A DNA stretch of 64,000 nt from Gammaproteobacteria bacterium (GCA_018819515.1 JAHJPX010000007.1:186001-250000); one strand, 5' to 3'; counted from the first letter of the stretch, positions 17,998-26,639 are shown. Numbers and translations are program-made. Notes: generated from the letters alone by a model not told the origin.

Positions 17998-18246
17998 ATG
18001 AACCGCAGTGCGCATACCAGCCGGAACAACCAGAATGTGGCACAGGCCATTGGTGCCGTCGTCCATTCCGCTGTGTGTCACGGTCTGGCCATCGGTCGGG
18101 CGGTCAAGATCGGCGCGGTGCGCGGCGTCGTCATAGGCTACAACATCGCCCGTGACGGCAATTTTCCCGGAACCCGCTATCCGCTGCTCGTGAAAACCGA
18201 ACTCGGCGTCGCCAAGTTCGGCCTCGACGAGGTCAAGCCGGCCTGA
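17998..18246 (+). CDS. small hypothetical protein
   Basis: 82-residue basic protein beginning MNRSAHTSRNNQNVAQAIGA; Ala/Val-rich N-terminal helix followed by a short beta-rich end (RYPLLVKTELGVAKFGLDEVKPA, in part). No signal peptide or known motif. ATG 17998 has an AGGCAGGGA purine stretch upstream. It lies between litR and tpx, convergent to tpx. I do not recognise the family. Confidence 0.65.
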   Translation: MNRSAHTSRNNQNVAQAIGAVVHSAVCHGLAIGRAVKIGAVRGVVIGYNIARDGNFPGTRYPLLVKTELGVAKFGLDEVKPA

Positions 18247-18261
18247 GGCCGGCCGTCGGTC

Positions 18262-18762
18262 TCAGGCGAGCGCCTTGAGCGCCGCCGCGTAGTCCGGTTC
18301 CGTCTTGATTTCCGGAACCATTTGCGAGTAGATGACCTTGTCGTTCTCGTCGAGCACGACCACCGCGCGCGCGGTGACGCCGGCCAGCGGACCGCTGGTG
18401 ATCTCGACGCCGTAGTTCTTCATGAACTCGCGGCCGCGCATGGTCGACAAATGCGCCACGTTCTTCAGCCCCTCGGTGGCGCAGAAACGGCCGGCAGCGA
18501 AGGGCAAGTCGGCCGAGATGACCAGCACGACGGTATTGGCTAGTTTGCCGGCTTCTTCGTTGAACTTGCGCGTGGAAGTTGCGCAGACCGCGGTATCCAG
18601 GCTGGGCACGATGTTCAGCAGCTTGCGCTTGCCGGCGTAGGTCTTCAGCGTCGCGTCGCTGAGGTCGCCCGCGACCAGGGAAAAGGCCGGGGCGCTGTCG
18701 CCGGGTTGGGGAAACTTGCCGGCGACGTCGATCGGGTTGCCACCCAAGGTTACTGTTGTCAT
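18262..18762 (-). CDS. tpx: thiol peroxidase (atypical 2-Cys peroxiredoxin)
   Basis: 166-residue Tpx that reduces hydrogen peroxide and alkyl hydroperoxides using thioredoxin. The peroxidatic cysteine is in the PSLDTAVCATSTRKF block (about residue 60), and the resolving cysteine is in GRFCATEG (about 94), both expected for Tpx. The start at 18762 is set by the conserved MTTVTLGGNPI opening and a GGAG site; the frame stays open upstream, but that extension has no similarity to the family. It is divergent from the radical SAM gene. Confidence 0.95.
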   Translation of the reverse strand: MTTVTLGGNPIDVAGKFPQPGDSAPAFSLVAGDLSDATLKTYAGKRKLLNIVPSLDTAVCATSTRKFNEEAGKLANTVVLVISADLPFAAGRFCATEGLKNVAHLSTMRGREFMKNYGVEITSGPLAGVTARAVVVLDENDKVIYSQMVPEIKTEPDYAAALKALA

Positions 18763-18881
18763 TTCGCTCTCCTGTTGTTGGTAGTCAAATCGGAACTTTG
18801 GGACTGCGCACTCTGCCACATCTGCACTGGCATCGACAACCTTGTCACCGGCAGGGGCGTAGTTCAGGCAAACTTGAGCCC

Positions 18882-19784
18882 ATGCTCGATGCCGCCTTTC
18901 CCATCCACTATATCGAACCCGTGTTTCGTCCGCCAAGCGAGGCGGAATCGCTGATCATCCCGCTGACCGACGGCTGCTCGTGGAACCGCTGCACCTTCTG
19001 CGAGATGTACACCGCGCCGCAAAAGAAGTTCCGCGCCCGCGACGAAGCCGAAACACTGGAAAGCATCCGCTGCTGTGGGGAATTGTACGGCGATAGCATA
19101 AAGCGTGTTTTCCTCGCGGACGGCGACGCGCTGATGCTGCCGGAGCGTCGCCTGCTGAACGCGCTCGAAGCGATCCGCACGCACCTGCCCGGTGTGCGCC
19201 GGATCTCCGCCTACTGCCTGCCGCGCAATCTCGCGAAAAAGTCAGCCGTGGCGGTACGCCACCTTGCCGAGGCCGGCCTGACCATGGCCTACATCGGTGC
19301 CGAATCGGGCGAAGACGAGGTGCTCTCGCGCGTCAGCAAGGGCGAGACGCAGGCCTCGACGCTGGCCGCGCTCGACAAACTCGGCGAAGCCGGCATCACC
19401 CGCTCGGTGATGATCCTCAACGGACTTGGCGGCAAGCTGCTTTCGGACCAGCATGCCGACCATTCGGCCGACCTGATCAACGCCGCGCAGCCGGAATACC
19501 TGGCGACGCTGGTGGTCAGTTTCCCGAAGGGCGAGGAACGGCTGCGCGCCGGCTTTCCCGGCTGGGAGCCATTATCGGTGATGGAACTGATGCGGGAGAT
19601 GGAACGCTTCCTGTCGCGGCTCGAATTGAAGCGCACCGTGTTCCGCAGCGACCACGCCTCGAACTGGCTGATCCTGAAAGGCACGCTCGGCGCCGACAAA
19701 CAGCGTCTGCTGGAACAACTGCGCGCCGCCATCGCCGATCCCGATCACGCGCGGCTGCGGCCGGCCTGGGCCAGGGGGCTTTGA
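18882..19784 (+). CDS. radical SAM protein with C-x4-C-x2-C cluster motif
   Basis: 300-residue radical SAM enzyme. Cysteines are in DGCSWNRCTFCEMY, spacing C-x4-C-x2-C, a variant seen in one branch of Elp3/HemN-like proteins rather than the canonical C-x3-C-x2-C. A GESGEDEV-type segment (IGAESGEDEVLSRV) further supports the fold. The reaction is unknown. Residues KSAVAVRH, about 120-127, are encoded by a direct copy of the dispersed repeat, with no apparent change in length relative to homologues as I remember them. ATG 18882 (MLDAAFPIHYIEP) is chosen as the first residue of the conserved region. Confidence 0.85.
   Translation: MLDAAFPIHYIEPVFRPPSEAESLIIPLTDGCSWNRCTFCEMYTAPQKKFRARDEAETLESIRCCGELYGDSIKRVFLADGDALMLPERRLLNALEAIRTHLPGVRRISAYCLPRNLAKKSAVAVRHLAEAGLTMAYIGAESGEDEVLSRVSKGETQASTLAALDKLGEAGITRSVMILNGLGGKLLSDQHADHSADLINAAQPEYLATLVVSFPKGEERLRAGFPGWEPLSVMELMREMERFLSRLELKRTVFRSDHASNWLILKGTLGADKQRLLEQLRAAIADPDHARLRPAWARGL
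19237..19263 (+). repeat. REP-like palindromic repeat inside the radical SAM gene
   Basis: Full copy with perfect stem: AAAAGTCAGCC, GTGGCG, loop GTA, CGCCAC, C. Read as KSAVAVRH in frame. Confidence 0.95.
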
Positions 19785-19803
19785 GGGCCTGTAAAATCGC
19801 CGC

Positions 19804-20445
19804 ATGAACTACCAGATCATCCCCGTTACCGCCTTCGCCCAGAACTGCACGCTGCTCTGGTGCGAAGAAACGAAGCAGGCCGCCGTGGTCGATCCCGGCG
19901 GCGACATCGAGGACATCGTCGCCGCGGCCGCCCGGCACGGCGTGACCATCGTCAAGATTCTGCTTACCCACGGCCACATCGACCATGCGGGCGGCGCGGC
20001 GGAACTGGCGGAGCGGCTGTCGATCCCGATCGAAGGCCCGCAGCGCGGCGACGAGTTCTGGATCAGGCAGCTCGTCGACCAGGCGCGCATGTTCGGTTTT
20101 CCCGGCAGGGTGGCACCATTTGCACCCGACCGCTGGCTGGAGGGCGGCGACACGGTGAGCTTCGGCAAGGTCGTGCTGGAAGTGATCTACACGCCCGGCC
20201 ATACCCCGGGCCATGTGGTGTTCTTCCATCGCCCGTCGAATCTGGCGCTGGTTGGCGACGTACTGTTCGCCGGCTCGATCGGCCGCACCGACCTCCCGGG
20301 CGGAAACTACGACGATCTGATCCGCTCGATCAGGGCGGGCCTTTGGCCGCTGGGCGACGATGTCGAGTTCATCCCCGGCCACGGACCGATGTCGACCTTC
20401 GGCGAAGAACGGCAAAGCAACCCGTTCGTCGCCGACGGGGTCTGA
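19804..20445 (+). CDS. MBL-fold hydrolase (glyoxalase II-like, YcbL type)
   Basis: 213-residue metallo-beta-lactamase-fold protein with the zinc motif THGHIDHAGG (HxHxDH, about 59-64), further histidine/aspartate ligands in GHTPGHVVFF and GDVLFAGSIGRTD, and C-terminal GHGPMSTFGEER. This matches the short YcbL-type glyoxalase II group, which hydrolyses S-lactoylglutathione-like thioesters. It starts 19 nt after the radical SAM gene and is convergent with mscL, whose stop codon directly abuts its own. Confidence 0.9.
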   Translation: MNYQIIPVTAFAQNCTLLWCEETKQAAVVDPGGDIEDIVAAAARHGVTIVKILLTHGHIDHAGGAAELAERLSIPIEGPQRGDEFWIRQLVDQARMFGFPGRVAPFAPDRWLEGGDTVSFGKVVLEVIYTPGHTPGHVVFFHRPSNLALVGDVLFAGSIGRTDLPGGNYDDLIRSIRAGLWPLGDDVEFIPGHGPMSTFGEERQSNPFVADGV

Positions 20446-20877
20446 CTACTTCTTCAACGAATCGCGGATTTCCCGTAGCAGCACCACTTCTTCCGGCGTC
20501 GGCGGCGGTTCGGCCGGGGCGGCGGCTTCCTCGCGCTTCAGCTTGTTCATCTGCTTGACCATCAGGAAGATGATGAAGGCGAGAATGGCGAAGTTGATCA
20601 GAATGGTGATGAAATTGCCGTAGGCGAATACCGGCACGCCGGCCTTCTTTACTTCCGCCAGCGTCATCGCGACGCCGGGAGGCACTTCTTTCAGGGCAAT
20701 GAAGAAGTTGCTGAAGTCGAATCCGCCAAAAATCCGCCCTACGATGGGCATGATCAGGTCTTCGACGACCGAGCTGACGATCTTGCCGAACGCGCCGCCG
20801 ATGATGACGCCGACAGCAAGATCCATCACGTTGCCCTTGACGGCAAATTCCTTGAATTCCTTGACAAATCCACTCAT
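20446..20877 (-). CDS. mscL: large-conductance mechanosensitive channel
   Basis: 143-residue MscL, an inner-membrane pentameric channel that opens under high membrane tension during osmotic downshock. The N-terminal FVKEFKEFAVKGNVMDLAVGVIIGGAFGKIV (in parts) with first transmembrane helix, the loop and second helix FITILINFAILAFIIFLMV, and the charged C-terminal helix are all present. The normal length is about 135-145. Its stop meets the stop of the MBL gene with no gap. Confidence 0.97.
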   Translation of the reverse strand: MSGFVKEFKEFAVKGNVMDLAVGVIIGGAFGKIVSSVVEDLIMPIVGRIFGGFDFSNFFIALKEVPPGVAMTLAEVKKAGVPVFAYGNFITILINFAILAFIIFLMVKQMNKLKREEAAAPAEPPPTPEEVVLLREIRDSLKK

Positions 20878-20949
20878 GGTTCAACCTCCTTTCAGGTTTC
20901 TGCTAGGCTGGCGCACTCTAGCAAGAATTCCTATCCAAGGTTCATAGCC

Positions 20950-22815
20950 ATGAAAACTATTAAATTGGTTGGCATCGTGCTCGGCATTCTCGCCATCCTG
21001 GTGATCGGCGCCATCGCGGTGTTGCTGGCAATGTTCGATTCCGAGCGCGTCAAGACCGAACTGGCCGACGCGGTGCAGGAGAAGACCGAACGCACCTTGA
21101 AGATCGACGGCGACCTGGGCCTGTTCTTCTGGCCGAGTGTCGGCGTCGAGGTCGGCAAGGTGTCGCTGTCGGAGTTTCGCAGTCCCGACGAATTCGCGGC
21201 CATCGACGGCGCACGCGTCTCGGTCGCCGTGTTGCCGCTGCTGTCGCAGAAGATCGTCGTCGAGGCCGTCGAGCTGGACGGCGCACGGGCGACGCTGATC
21301 AAGCGCAAGGACGGCACGCTCAATATCGCCGACCTGACCGGCAAAAAGGCGGACGCGCCGGAAGCCGCCGAGAAGGCCGCCGCACCCGGCAAGCCGATGC
21401 AGATCGACGTCGCTTCGGTGAAGATCACCAATGCCAGCCTCGTCTGGCGCGACGAGCAAAGCGGTGAAACGTCGACGCTTTCCGGACTCGATTTCGCCAC
21501 CGGCCATATCGCCGGCGACACCGGTACCCAGGCCTGGGCCATCGACGACCTGGCGCTGGCACTCGCCGGCAAGCGCGGCGACGACAGTGTCGCGCTGAAA
21601 CTGGCGATCCCGAAGCTGTCCCTGGCCGGCGACGCGGCGCGTACGCTGGCGATAGACAAGATCGACGGCAGCATCGACCTCGCCAGTCCGAAGATGCCGA
21701 TGAAGACGCTGCGGCTGCCGATTTCCGGCCAACTGCACGCCGAATTGGAAAAACAGTCCGCCAAGGGCGCGCTTTCGACCAGCTTCGACGAGTCGGGCAT
21801 CGCGCTCAAGTTCGATGTCGCCAAATTCTCGCCGCTCGATCTCGGCTTCGATCTCGATATCGACAACCTCAATGTGGACAAGTACCTGCCGCCGGCGAAG
21901 CCGGGCGAAAAGGAACCGGCTGCCGACGGCAAGAAGGAGGGCGACGCGCGCATCGACCTGTCGGCGCTCAAGGGGCTCAACGTGCATGGCAACGCGCGCA
22001 TCGGCCAGTTGCAGGTCAACAACCTCAAGGCCACCAACATCAAGCTGAGGATCGACGCGCGGAAGGGCAAACTGGAGATCGCGCCGCATTCGATGAACCT
22101 TTACGACGGCACCCTGTCCGGCGCGCTGTCGGTCAACGCCAACGGCAATGCCGTCACCTTGCAGGAGAACCTGACCGGCGTTCGCATCAATCCGCTGCTG
22201 AAGGATCTCGCCGACCAGGACCTGATCGAGGGGCAGGGCGATGTCCGGCTGGACCTGGCCACGCACGGCGATACGGTCGCCGCGATGAAGGGTGCGCTCG
22301 GTGGCGCCGCGTCGCTGGCGCTGCGCGACGGCGCGATCAAGGGCATTAATCTCGCCCAGAAGTTCCGGGAAATGAAGGCCCTGCTGTCGGCGCGGCAGGA
22401 CACCGTGCAACAGGCCAAGGCGACCGACAAGACGGATTTCTCCGAACTGACCGCATCGTTCAGGATCGCCGACGGCGTCGCCCGCAATGACGACCTGTCG
22501 ATGAAGTCGCCCTTCCTGCGGCTGAGCGGCGCCGGCGACATCGACGTCAGCCGCAGCGCCATCGACTACCTGGCCAAGGCCAGCGTCGTGAGCACTTCCG
22601 GCGGACAGGGCGCCAAGGATCTCGAACACCTGAAAGGCGTGACCGTGCCAGTGCGCGTCACCGGACCGTTTGACAAGCTGTCCTACAAGATCGAGTTCGC
22701 CGCCATCGCCGACGGCGCACTCAAGGCCAAGGTCGAAGAGAAGAAGACGGAAGTCAAGCAGGAACTGAAGGAAAAGGCCCGCAAGGAACTGTTGAAGGGT
22801 TTGTTGGGCAAATAG
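20950..22815 (+). CDS. asmA: AsmA family protein
   Basis: 621-residue protein with one N-terminal membrane helix (residues 5-27) followed by a large periplasmic region with the AsmA opening FDSERVKTELADAVQEKTER and C-terminal AsmA-like repeats. AsmA-like proteins are bridge-like lipid-transfer proteins that move phospholipids towards the outer membrane. It ends in a Lys/Glu-rich helix. The gene is convergent with, and 5 nt from, an MlaF-type ATPase gene, which also concerns lipid transport. Confidence 0.9.
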   Translation: MKTIKLVGIVLGILAILVIGAIAVLLAMFDSERVKTELADAVQEKTERTLKIDGDLGLFFWPSVGVEVGKVSLSEFRSPDEFAAIDGARVSVAVLPLLSQKIVVEAVELDGARATLIKRKDGTLNIADLTGKKADAPEAAEKAAAPGKPMQIDVASVKITNASLVWRDEQSGETSTLSGLDFATGHIAGDTGTQAWAIDDLALALAGKRGDDSVALKLAIPKLSLAGDAARTLAIDKIDGSIDLASPKMPMKTLRLPISGQLHAELEKQSAKGALSTSFDESGIALKFDVAKFSPLDLGFDLDIDNLNVDKYLPPAKPGEKEPAADGKKEGDARIDLSALKGLNVHGNARIGQLQVNNLKATNIKLRIDARKGKLEIAPHSMNLYDGTLSGALSVNANGNAVTLQENLTGVRINPLLKDLADQDLIEGQGDVRLDLATHGDTVAAMKGALGGAASLALRDGAIKGINLAQKFREMKALLSARQDTVQQAKATDKTDFSELTASFRIADGVARNDDLSMKSPFLRLSGAGDIDVSRSAIDYLAKASVVSTSGGQGAKDLEHLKGVTVPVRVTGPFDKLSYKIEFAAIADGALKAKVEEKKTEVKQELKEKARKELLKGLLGK

Positions 22816-22820
22816 GCCGC

Positions 22821-23621
22821 TCAGGCCAGGCGCAGCGCCTCGCGCAGCGGCCGGGCCGGGTGATGGAAGGCGACCGGCCCATCGGGCTGGGCGTTGACGA
22901 ACTGGTGCACGAACGGATCCTTCGAAGCGAGGATTTCCTGCGACGTGCCTTCCGCCACCAGCGCGCCGTCGTGGATGAAGTAGGCGTAGTCGGCCACCAT
23001 CAAGGACTCCATCACGTCGTAGCTGACGATGATCGACGTCACGTCGAGCGCGTCGTTGAGCGAGCGGATCAAGTGCGCGATGACGTTGAGCGAGATCGGG
23101 TCGAGGCCGGCGAAGGGTTCGTCGTACATGATCAGTTGCGGATCGAGCGCGATGGCGCGCGCCAGCGCCACGCGGCGCGCCATCCCGCCCGACAGCTCGT
23201 TGGGCATCAGCGTGCTGGCGCCGCGCAGTCCGACCGCATGCAGCTTCATCAACACCATGCGATGGATGAGGTCGTCGGGCAGATCGGTCAGCTCGCGCAA
23301 CGGAAAGGCGATGTTCTCGTACACGCTGATGTCGGAAAACAGGCCGCCGCTCTGGAACATCATGCCCATCTCGCGACGCAGCGCATAAAGGCCGTCGCTG
23401 TCCATATCGCCGACGATCTCGCCGTTCACGCGCACCGTGCCGTGCTGCGGCTTGATCTGGCCGCCGATCAGCTTGAGCAGCGTACTCTTGCCCGAGCCGG
23501 AAACGCCGAGGATGGCGACCACCTTGCCGCGCTGAACGCGCAGGTCGAGGCCGTGCAGTACCCGGTTGTCGCCGTAGGAGAAATAGAGGTCCTGGACCTC
23601 GATGATGTTTTCGTCAGCCAT
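22821..23621 (-). CDS. mlaF: MlaF-type phospholipid ABC transporter ATPase, orphan
   Basis: 266-residue ABC ATPase: Walker A GVSGSGKST (near 39-47), Q-loop MMFQSGGLFSD, signature LSGGMARRVALARA, Walker B LIMYDEPFAGLDP and the H-loop position occupied by SYDV in the segment IIVSYDVMESL, where many ABC ATPases carry histidine. The SGGMARRVALARA form and the extended C-terminus point to the MlaF family, which powers phospholipid trafficking between membranes. No mlaE, mlaD, mlaC or mlaB genes lie beside it in the window. The ATG at 23621 is chosen from the MADENIIEVQDL opening. The H-loop reading is a direct observation and worth confirming by alignment. Confidence 0.85.
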   Translation of the reverse strand: MADENIIEVQDLYFSYGDNRVLHGLDLRVQRGKVVAILGVSGSGKSTLLKLIGGQIKPQHGTVRVNGEIVGDMDSDGLYALRREMGMMFQSGGLFSDISVYENIAFPLRELTDLPDDLIHRMVLMKLHAVGLRGASTLMPNELSGGMARRVALARAIALDPQLIMYDEPFAGLDPISLNVIAHLIRSLNDALDVTSIIVSYDVMESLMVADYAYFIHDGALVAEGTSQEILASKDPFVHQFVNAQPDGPVAFHHPARPLREALRLA

Positions 23622-23666
23622 GGGCGCGATTCTCGCAGACTTGGGCCTACATGCCAAAATGACGCC

Positions 23667-24554
23667 ATGCGGCTGGGTATCGACCTCGGAGGCACCAAGA
23701 CGGAAATCGTCGCGCTGGACGACGGCGGTGGCGAGTTGCTGCGCCGGCGCGTCGCGACGCCGCGTGGCGACTATCCGGGCACGGTGGCCGCGATTGCCGG
23801 GCTGGTGCGTGCGGCCGAGGACGAGCTCGGCCAGCGCGGCACGGTCGGCATCGGCATTCCCGGTGCCGAGTCGCGCGTCACCGGATTGATCAAGAATGCC
23901 AACTCGACCTGGCTGATCGGCCAGCCGCTGCGCCGCGACCTGGAGGCCGCGCTGCAACGCGAGGTGCGCATCGACAACGACGCCAACTGCTTCGCGTTGT
24001 CCGAGGCCGTCGATGGCGCGGCGGCCGGGACCGAGGTGGTGTTCGGCGTGATCCTCGGCACGGGCGTCGGCGGCGGCATCGTCGTGCGCGGCCAGCCGCT
24101 GGTCGGCGCCAACGCCATCGCCGGCGAGTGGGGCCACAACCCGATGCCGGGCGAACGCCATCACGCCGAATGCTATTGCGGCCGGCGCGGCTGCATCGAG
24201 CTCTACCTGTCGGGACCGGGCATGGCGCGCGATTCAAAAGTCAGCCGTGGCGGTACGCCACCCAGCGCGGAGGAAATCGTCGCCGGCGCCGCCGCCGGCG
24301 ACGCCGAATGCGAAGCAACACTGGCGCGCTACGAAAGCCGCCTCGCCCGCGCGCTGGCGCTGGTGATCAACATCCTCGACCCGGATGCCATCGTGCTCGG
24401 CGGTGGACTGTCGAATATCGATCGCTTCTACGAAACCGTACCGGAACTGTGGCGCGCCCACGTATTCTCGGATCACGTCGCCACGCGGTTGCTGAAAAAC
24501 CGCCACGGCGATTCGTCCGGCGTGCGCGGCGCGGCCTGGTTGTGGCAGCCATGA
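23667..24554 (+). CDS. ROK family sugar kinase (N-acetylglucosamine/fructokinase-like)
   Basis: 295-residue sugar kinase: ATP phosphate motif GIDLGGTKTE (4-13), substrate motif AGEWGHNPM (EWGH), zinc motif CYCGRRGCIE, and a C-terminal adenosine-binding LDPDAIVLGGGLSN. This set is typical of NagK/Mak-like ROK kinases that phosphorylate GlcNAc or fructose in the cytosol. Residues KVSRGGTPP, about 191-199, are encoded by a copy of the dispersed repeat placed in the loop after the zinc motif. The stop overlaps the next MFS gene (ATGA), suggesting that the transporter supplies its substrate or shares regulation. Confidence 0.9.
   Translation: MRLGIDLGGTKTEIVALDDGGGELLRRRVATPRGDYPGTVAAIAGLVRAAEDELGQRGTVGIGIPGAESRVTGLIKNANSTWLIGQPLRRDLEAALQREVRIDNDANCFALSEAVDGAAAGTEVVFGVILGTGVGGGIVVRGQPLVGANAIAGEWGHNPMPGERHHAECYCGRRGCIELYLSGPGMARDSKVSRGGTPPSAEEIVAGAAAGDAECEATLARYESRLARALALVINILDPDAIVLGGGLSNIDRFYETVPELWRAHVFSDHVATRLLKNRHGDSSGVRGAAWLWQP
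24236..24262 (+). repeat. REP-like palindromic repeat inside the ROK kinase gene
   Basis: Full consensus copy, perfect 6-bp stem with loop GTA. Read as KVSRGGTPP. Confidence 0.95.
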
Positions 24555-25762
24555 TCAACCCCTGGCTGCGCGTTTTCACGCCCTTCGCGGTCGGCTACTT
24601 TTTTTCGTACCTGCTGCGCAACGTCAATGCCGTCATCGCGCCCGAACTGACAAACGAACTCGCGCTGTCGCCGGCCGACCTCGGCCTGCTCACCTCCGCC
24701 TACCTGTTCGGCTTCGGCGCCTTCCAGTTGCCGCTCGGCGTGCTGCTCGACCGCTACGGTCCGCGCAAGGTCGAGGCGGCGCTATTGCTGATCGCCGCTG
24801 CGGGCACCCTGACCTTCGGCCTCTCCGGCAACCTCGCCGGGCTGGTGGCCGGGCGGGCGATGATCGGGCTCGGCGTCTCGGCCTGCCTGATGGGCAGCTT
24901 CAAGGCCTTCTCGCTCTGGTTCCCGGCCGAACGACAGGCCTCGCTCAACGCCGCAGTGATGGCGGCCGGCGGCCTGGGTGCGCTGGCGGCCACCACGCCG
25001 GTCGGCTGGGCACTGCCCGTGCTCGGCTGGCGCGGCGTCTTCATCGCCGTCGCCATGCTGGTGTTCATGGTGGCGGGGCTGATCTTCGCCACCCCCGAGC
25101 GGCCGACCGGCACCCATCACGAAAAGCTGCGCGACCAGCTCAATGCCCTCGGCGGCATCCTCAAGCACCGCGTCTTCTGGCGCTTCGCACCGCAGGCAAT
25201 CGCCGTGATCGGTGGCTTCATGGCGCTCACCGGCCTCTGGGCCGTGCCCTGGCTGATGGAGGTCGAAGGCTATACGCGCGATCAGGCCGCCTTCCATCTG
25301 CTGCTAACCAGCGTCGCCATGCTGATCGGCTTCCTCTCCATCGCCGCCTTCGTCGTCCGCCTCAAGCACATGGGCATCGACCCGGAAACGATCCTCAAGG
25401 TCGGCCTCGGCGTCGGCATCGTCACGCTGCTAGCAGTGCGGCTGGGCATCGGCTCCAGCCATCTGCAATGGTTCGTGCTCGGCCTCGTCTTCTCGGTCAG
25501 CAACCTCGCCTACGCCCTGCTCGCCGGCCATTTCCCGCGCGAACTTTCCGGCCGCGTGAACACCGCGCTCAACCTCGGGACCTTTATCGGCGCCTTCGGC
25601 ATCCAGTGGGGCATCGGCGCCCTCGTAGATCTGTTCATCGCCCAAGGCATGAGCACGCCCGACGCCTACCGCCGGGCCTTCGGCGCCCTCATCGCCTTCC
25701 AGGCCGCCGCCTACGGCTGGTTCGTGCTCGGCGGTCGCCAGGTGGCGTCCCGCGACGGCTGA
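24551..25762 (+). CDS. MFS transporter
   Basis: 403-residue twelve-helix major facilitator. The motif A-like loop LLDRYGPRKVEA lies between helices 2 and 3; FFSYLLRNVNAVIAPEL begins helix 1. The substrate cannot be read from sequence. The start overlaps the ROK kinase stop by 4 bp. The last residues and the stop codon (VASRDG then TGA) come from an inverted copy of the dispersed repeat: the TGA lies within GGCTGACTTTT. The protein therefore has a C-terminus defined by the repeat. Confidence 0.9.
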   Translation: MINPWLRVFTPFAVGYFFSYLLRNVNAVIAPELTNELALSPADLGLLTSAYLFGFGAFQLPLGVLLDRYGPRKVEAALLLIAAAGTLTFGLSGNLAGLVAGRAMIGLGVSACLMGSFKAFSLWFPAERQASLNAAVMAAGGLGALAATTPVGWALPVLGWRGVFIAVAMLVFMVAGLIFATPERPTGTHHEKLRDQLNALGGILKHRVFWRFAPQAIAVIGGFMALTGLWAVPWLMEVEGYTRDQAAFHLLLTSVAMLIGFLSIAAFVVRLKHMGIDPETILKVGLGVGIVTLLAVRLGIGSSHLQWFVLGLVFSVSNLAYALLAGHFPRELSGRVNTALNLGTFIGAFGIQWGIGALVDLFIAQGMSTPDAYRRAFGALIAFQAAAYGWFVLGGRQVASRDG

Positions 25763-25767
25763 CTTTT
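25741..25767 (-). repeat. REP-like palindromic repeat supplying the MFS stop codon
   Basis: Inverted copy: AAAAGTCAGCC, stem GTCGCG, loop GGA, CGCCAC, C. It overlaps the last six codons and the TGA of the transporter gene. Confidence 0.9.
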
Positions 25768-25792
25768 CCCAGGTTATTGGACAAGCGACGGC

Positions 25793-26548
25793 ATGGACAC
25801 CTCTCTTGTGGCGATGTTGGGCGCCATCGCGTTCGCCACCTACTTTCAGACGGTCACCGGTTTCGGCATGGGCATGATCGCCCTCGGCGCGGCCAGCGGC
25901 TTTCAGTTGATGCCGCTTGGCACGGCGGCGGTTGCAGTGAGCCTGCTGACCCTGCTCAACAGCCCGCTGGTGCTGGCCGGCAAACTGCACCACCTCGATC
26001 GGCGGGCGCTAGGCGCCCTTTTGCTCGGCATGATCCCGGCGATCTACGGGGGCGTCTGGCTCCTCGACTACCTGAGTCGCAGCGCCAGCACGCTGCTGCA
26101 GTTCCTGCTGGGCACGGCGATCACCGCCGGTTGCGCCGTCCTGGCGGTCAAGCCGGTGCGCCGCGACCGGCTCAGCTCGCCGACCGCCAACGTTGCAGCG
26201 GGCGCGTTCGCCGGCCTGTTCGGTGGCCTGTTCGGTTTTTCCGGGCCGCCGCTGGTGTTTCATCTTTACCGGCAGCCGCTGGAGCAAGTGGTGGTACGCA
26301 GCACCCTCGTCACAATGTTCGCTTGCTCGGCAGCCATTCGCGTCGCCGCCGTCGGCATGCAAGGCGGTCTGGATGCGCAGGTCTGGCTGACTTTTGCCGC
26401 CGCCACCCCGCTCGTCGTGGCGGCAACCTTCCTCGGGCGCCGCTATCCGCCGCCGCTGAGCCCCCCCAATCTCCGCCGGCTGGCTTTTGTCGCGGTTGGA
26501 CTGATGGGCGCGGGGTTGATGGCGACGGCGCTCGGCAGCATGAATTAG
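25793..26548 (+). CDS. TauE/SafE family membrane protein
   Basis: 251-residue membrane protein with about eight hydrophobic segments and the TauE/SafE pattern: an N-terminal TVTGFGMGMIALG and an internal repeat FAGLFGGLFGFSGPP. The family exports sulfite, sulfoacetate or other small anions across the inner membrane. It follows the ROK/MFS pair after a 30-nt gap containing the repeat. Substrate unknown. Confidence 0.88.
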   Translation: MDTSLVAMLGAIAFATYFQTVTGFGMGMIALGAASGFQLMPLGTAAVAVSLLTLLNSPLVLAGKLHHLDRRALGALLLGMIPAIYGGVWLLDYLSRSASTLLQFLLGTAITAGCAVLAVKPVRRDRLSSPTANVAAGAFAGLFGGLFGFSGPPLVFHLYRQPLEQVVVRSTLVTMFACSAAIRVAAVGMQGGLDAQVWLTFAAATPLVVAATFLGRRYPPPLSPPNLRRLAFVAVGLMGAGLMATALGSMN

Positions 26549-26613
26549 GTCTCGCCAGGAAATTGTCGGGGCCAGTGGCGCATCCGCTTCCGGACAACGT
26601 CGGGTTTCGCCAG

Positions 26614-26639
26614 CCGGCGTCCCGCGACAGCTGACTTTT
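26614..26639 (-). repeat. REP-like palindromic repeat before the duplicated priA tail
   Basis: Inverted, somewhat decayed copy (AAAAGTCAGCT, GTCGCG, GGA, CGCCGG). Together with the adjacent priA-tail copy it mirrors the repeat plus priA end at 27512-27545. Confidence 0.8.

Noticed and set aside
20881..22629. A long open frame (about 580 codons) antisense to asmA
   Set aside because: It mirrors the codon phase of asmA in GC-rich DNA, has an Arg/Gln/Val-rich composition without motifs, and the plus-strand AsmA protein is well supported.
26385..26395. Possible further repeat copy in the TauE gene (GGCTGACTTTT)
   Set aside because: Only the 11-base head matches; no stem sequence follows, so chance similarity is likely.
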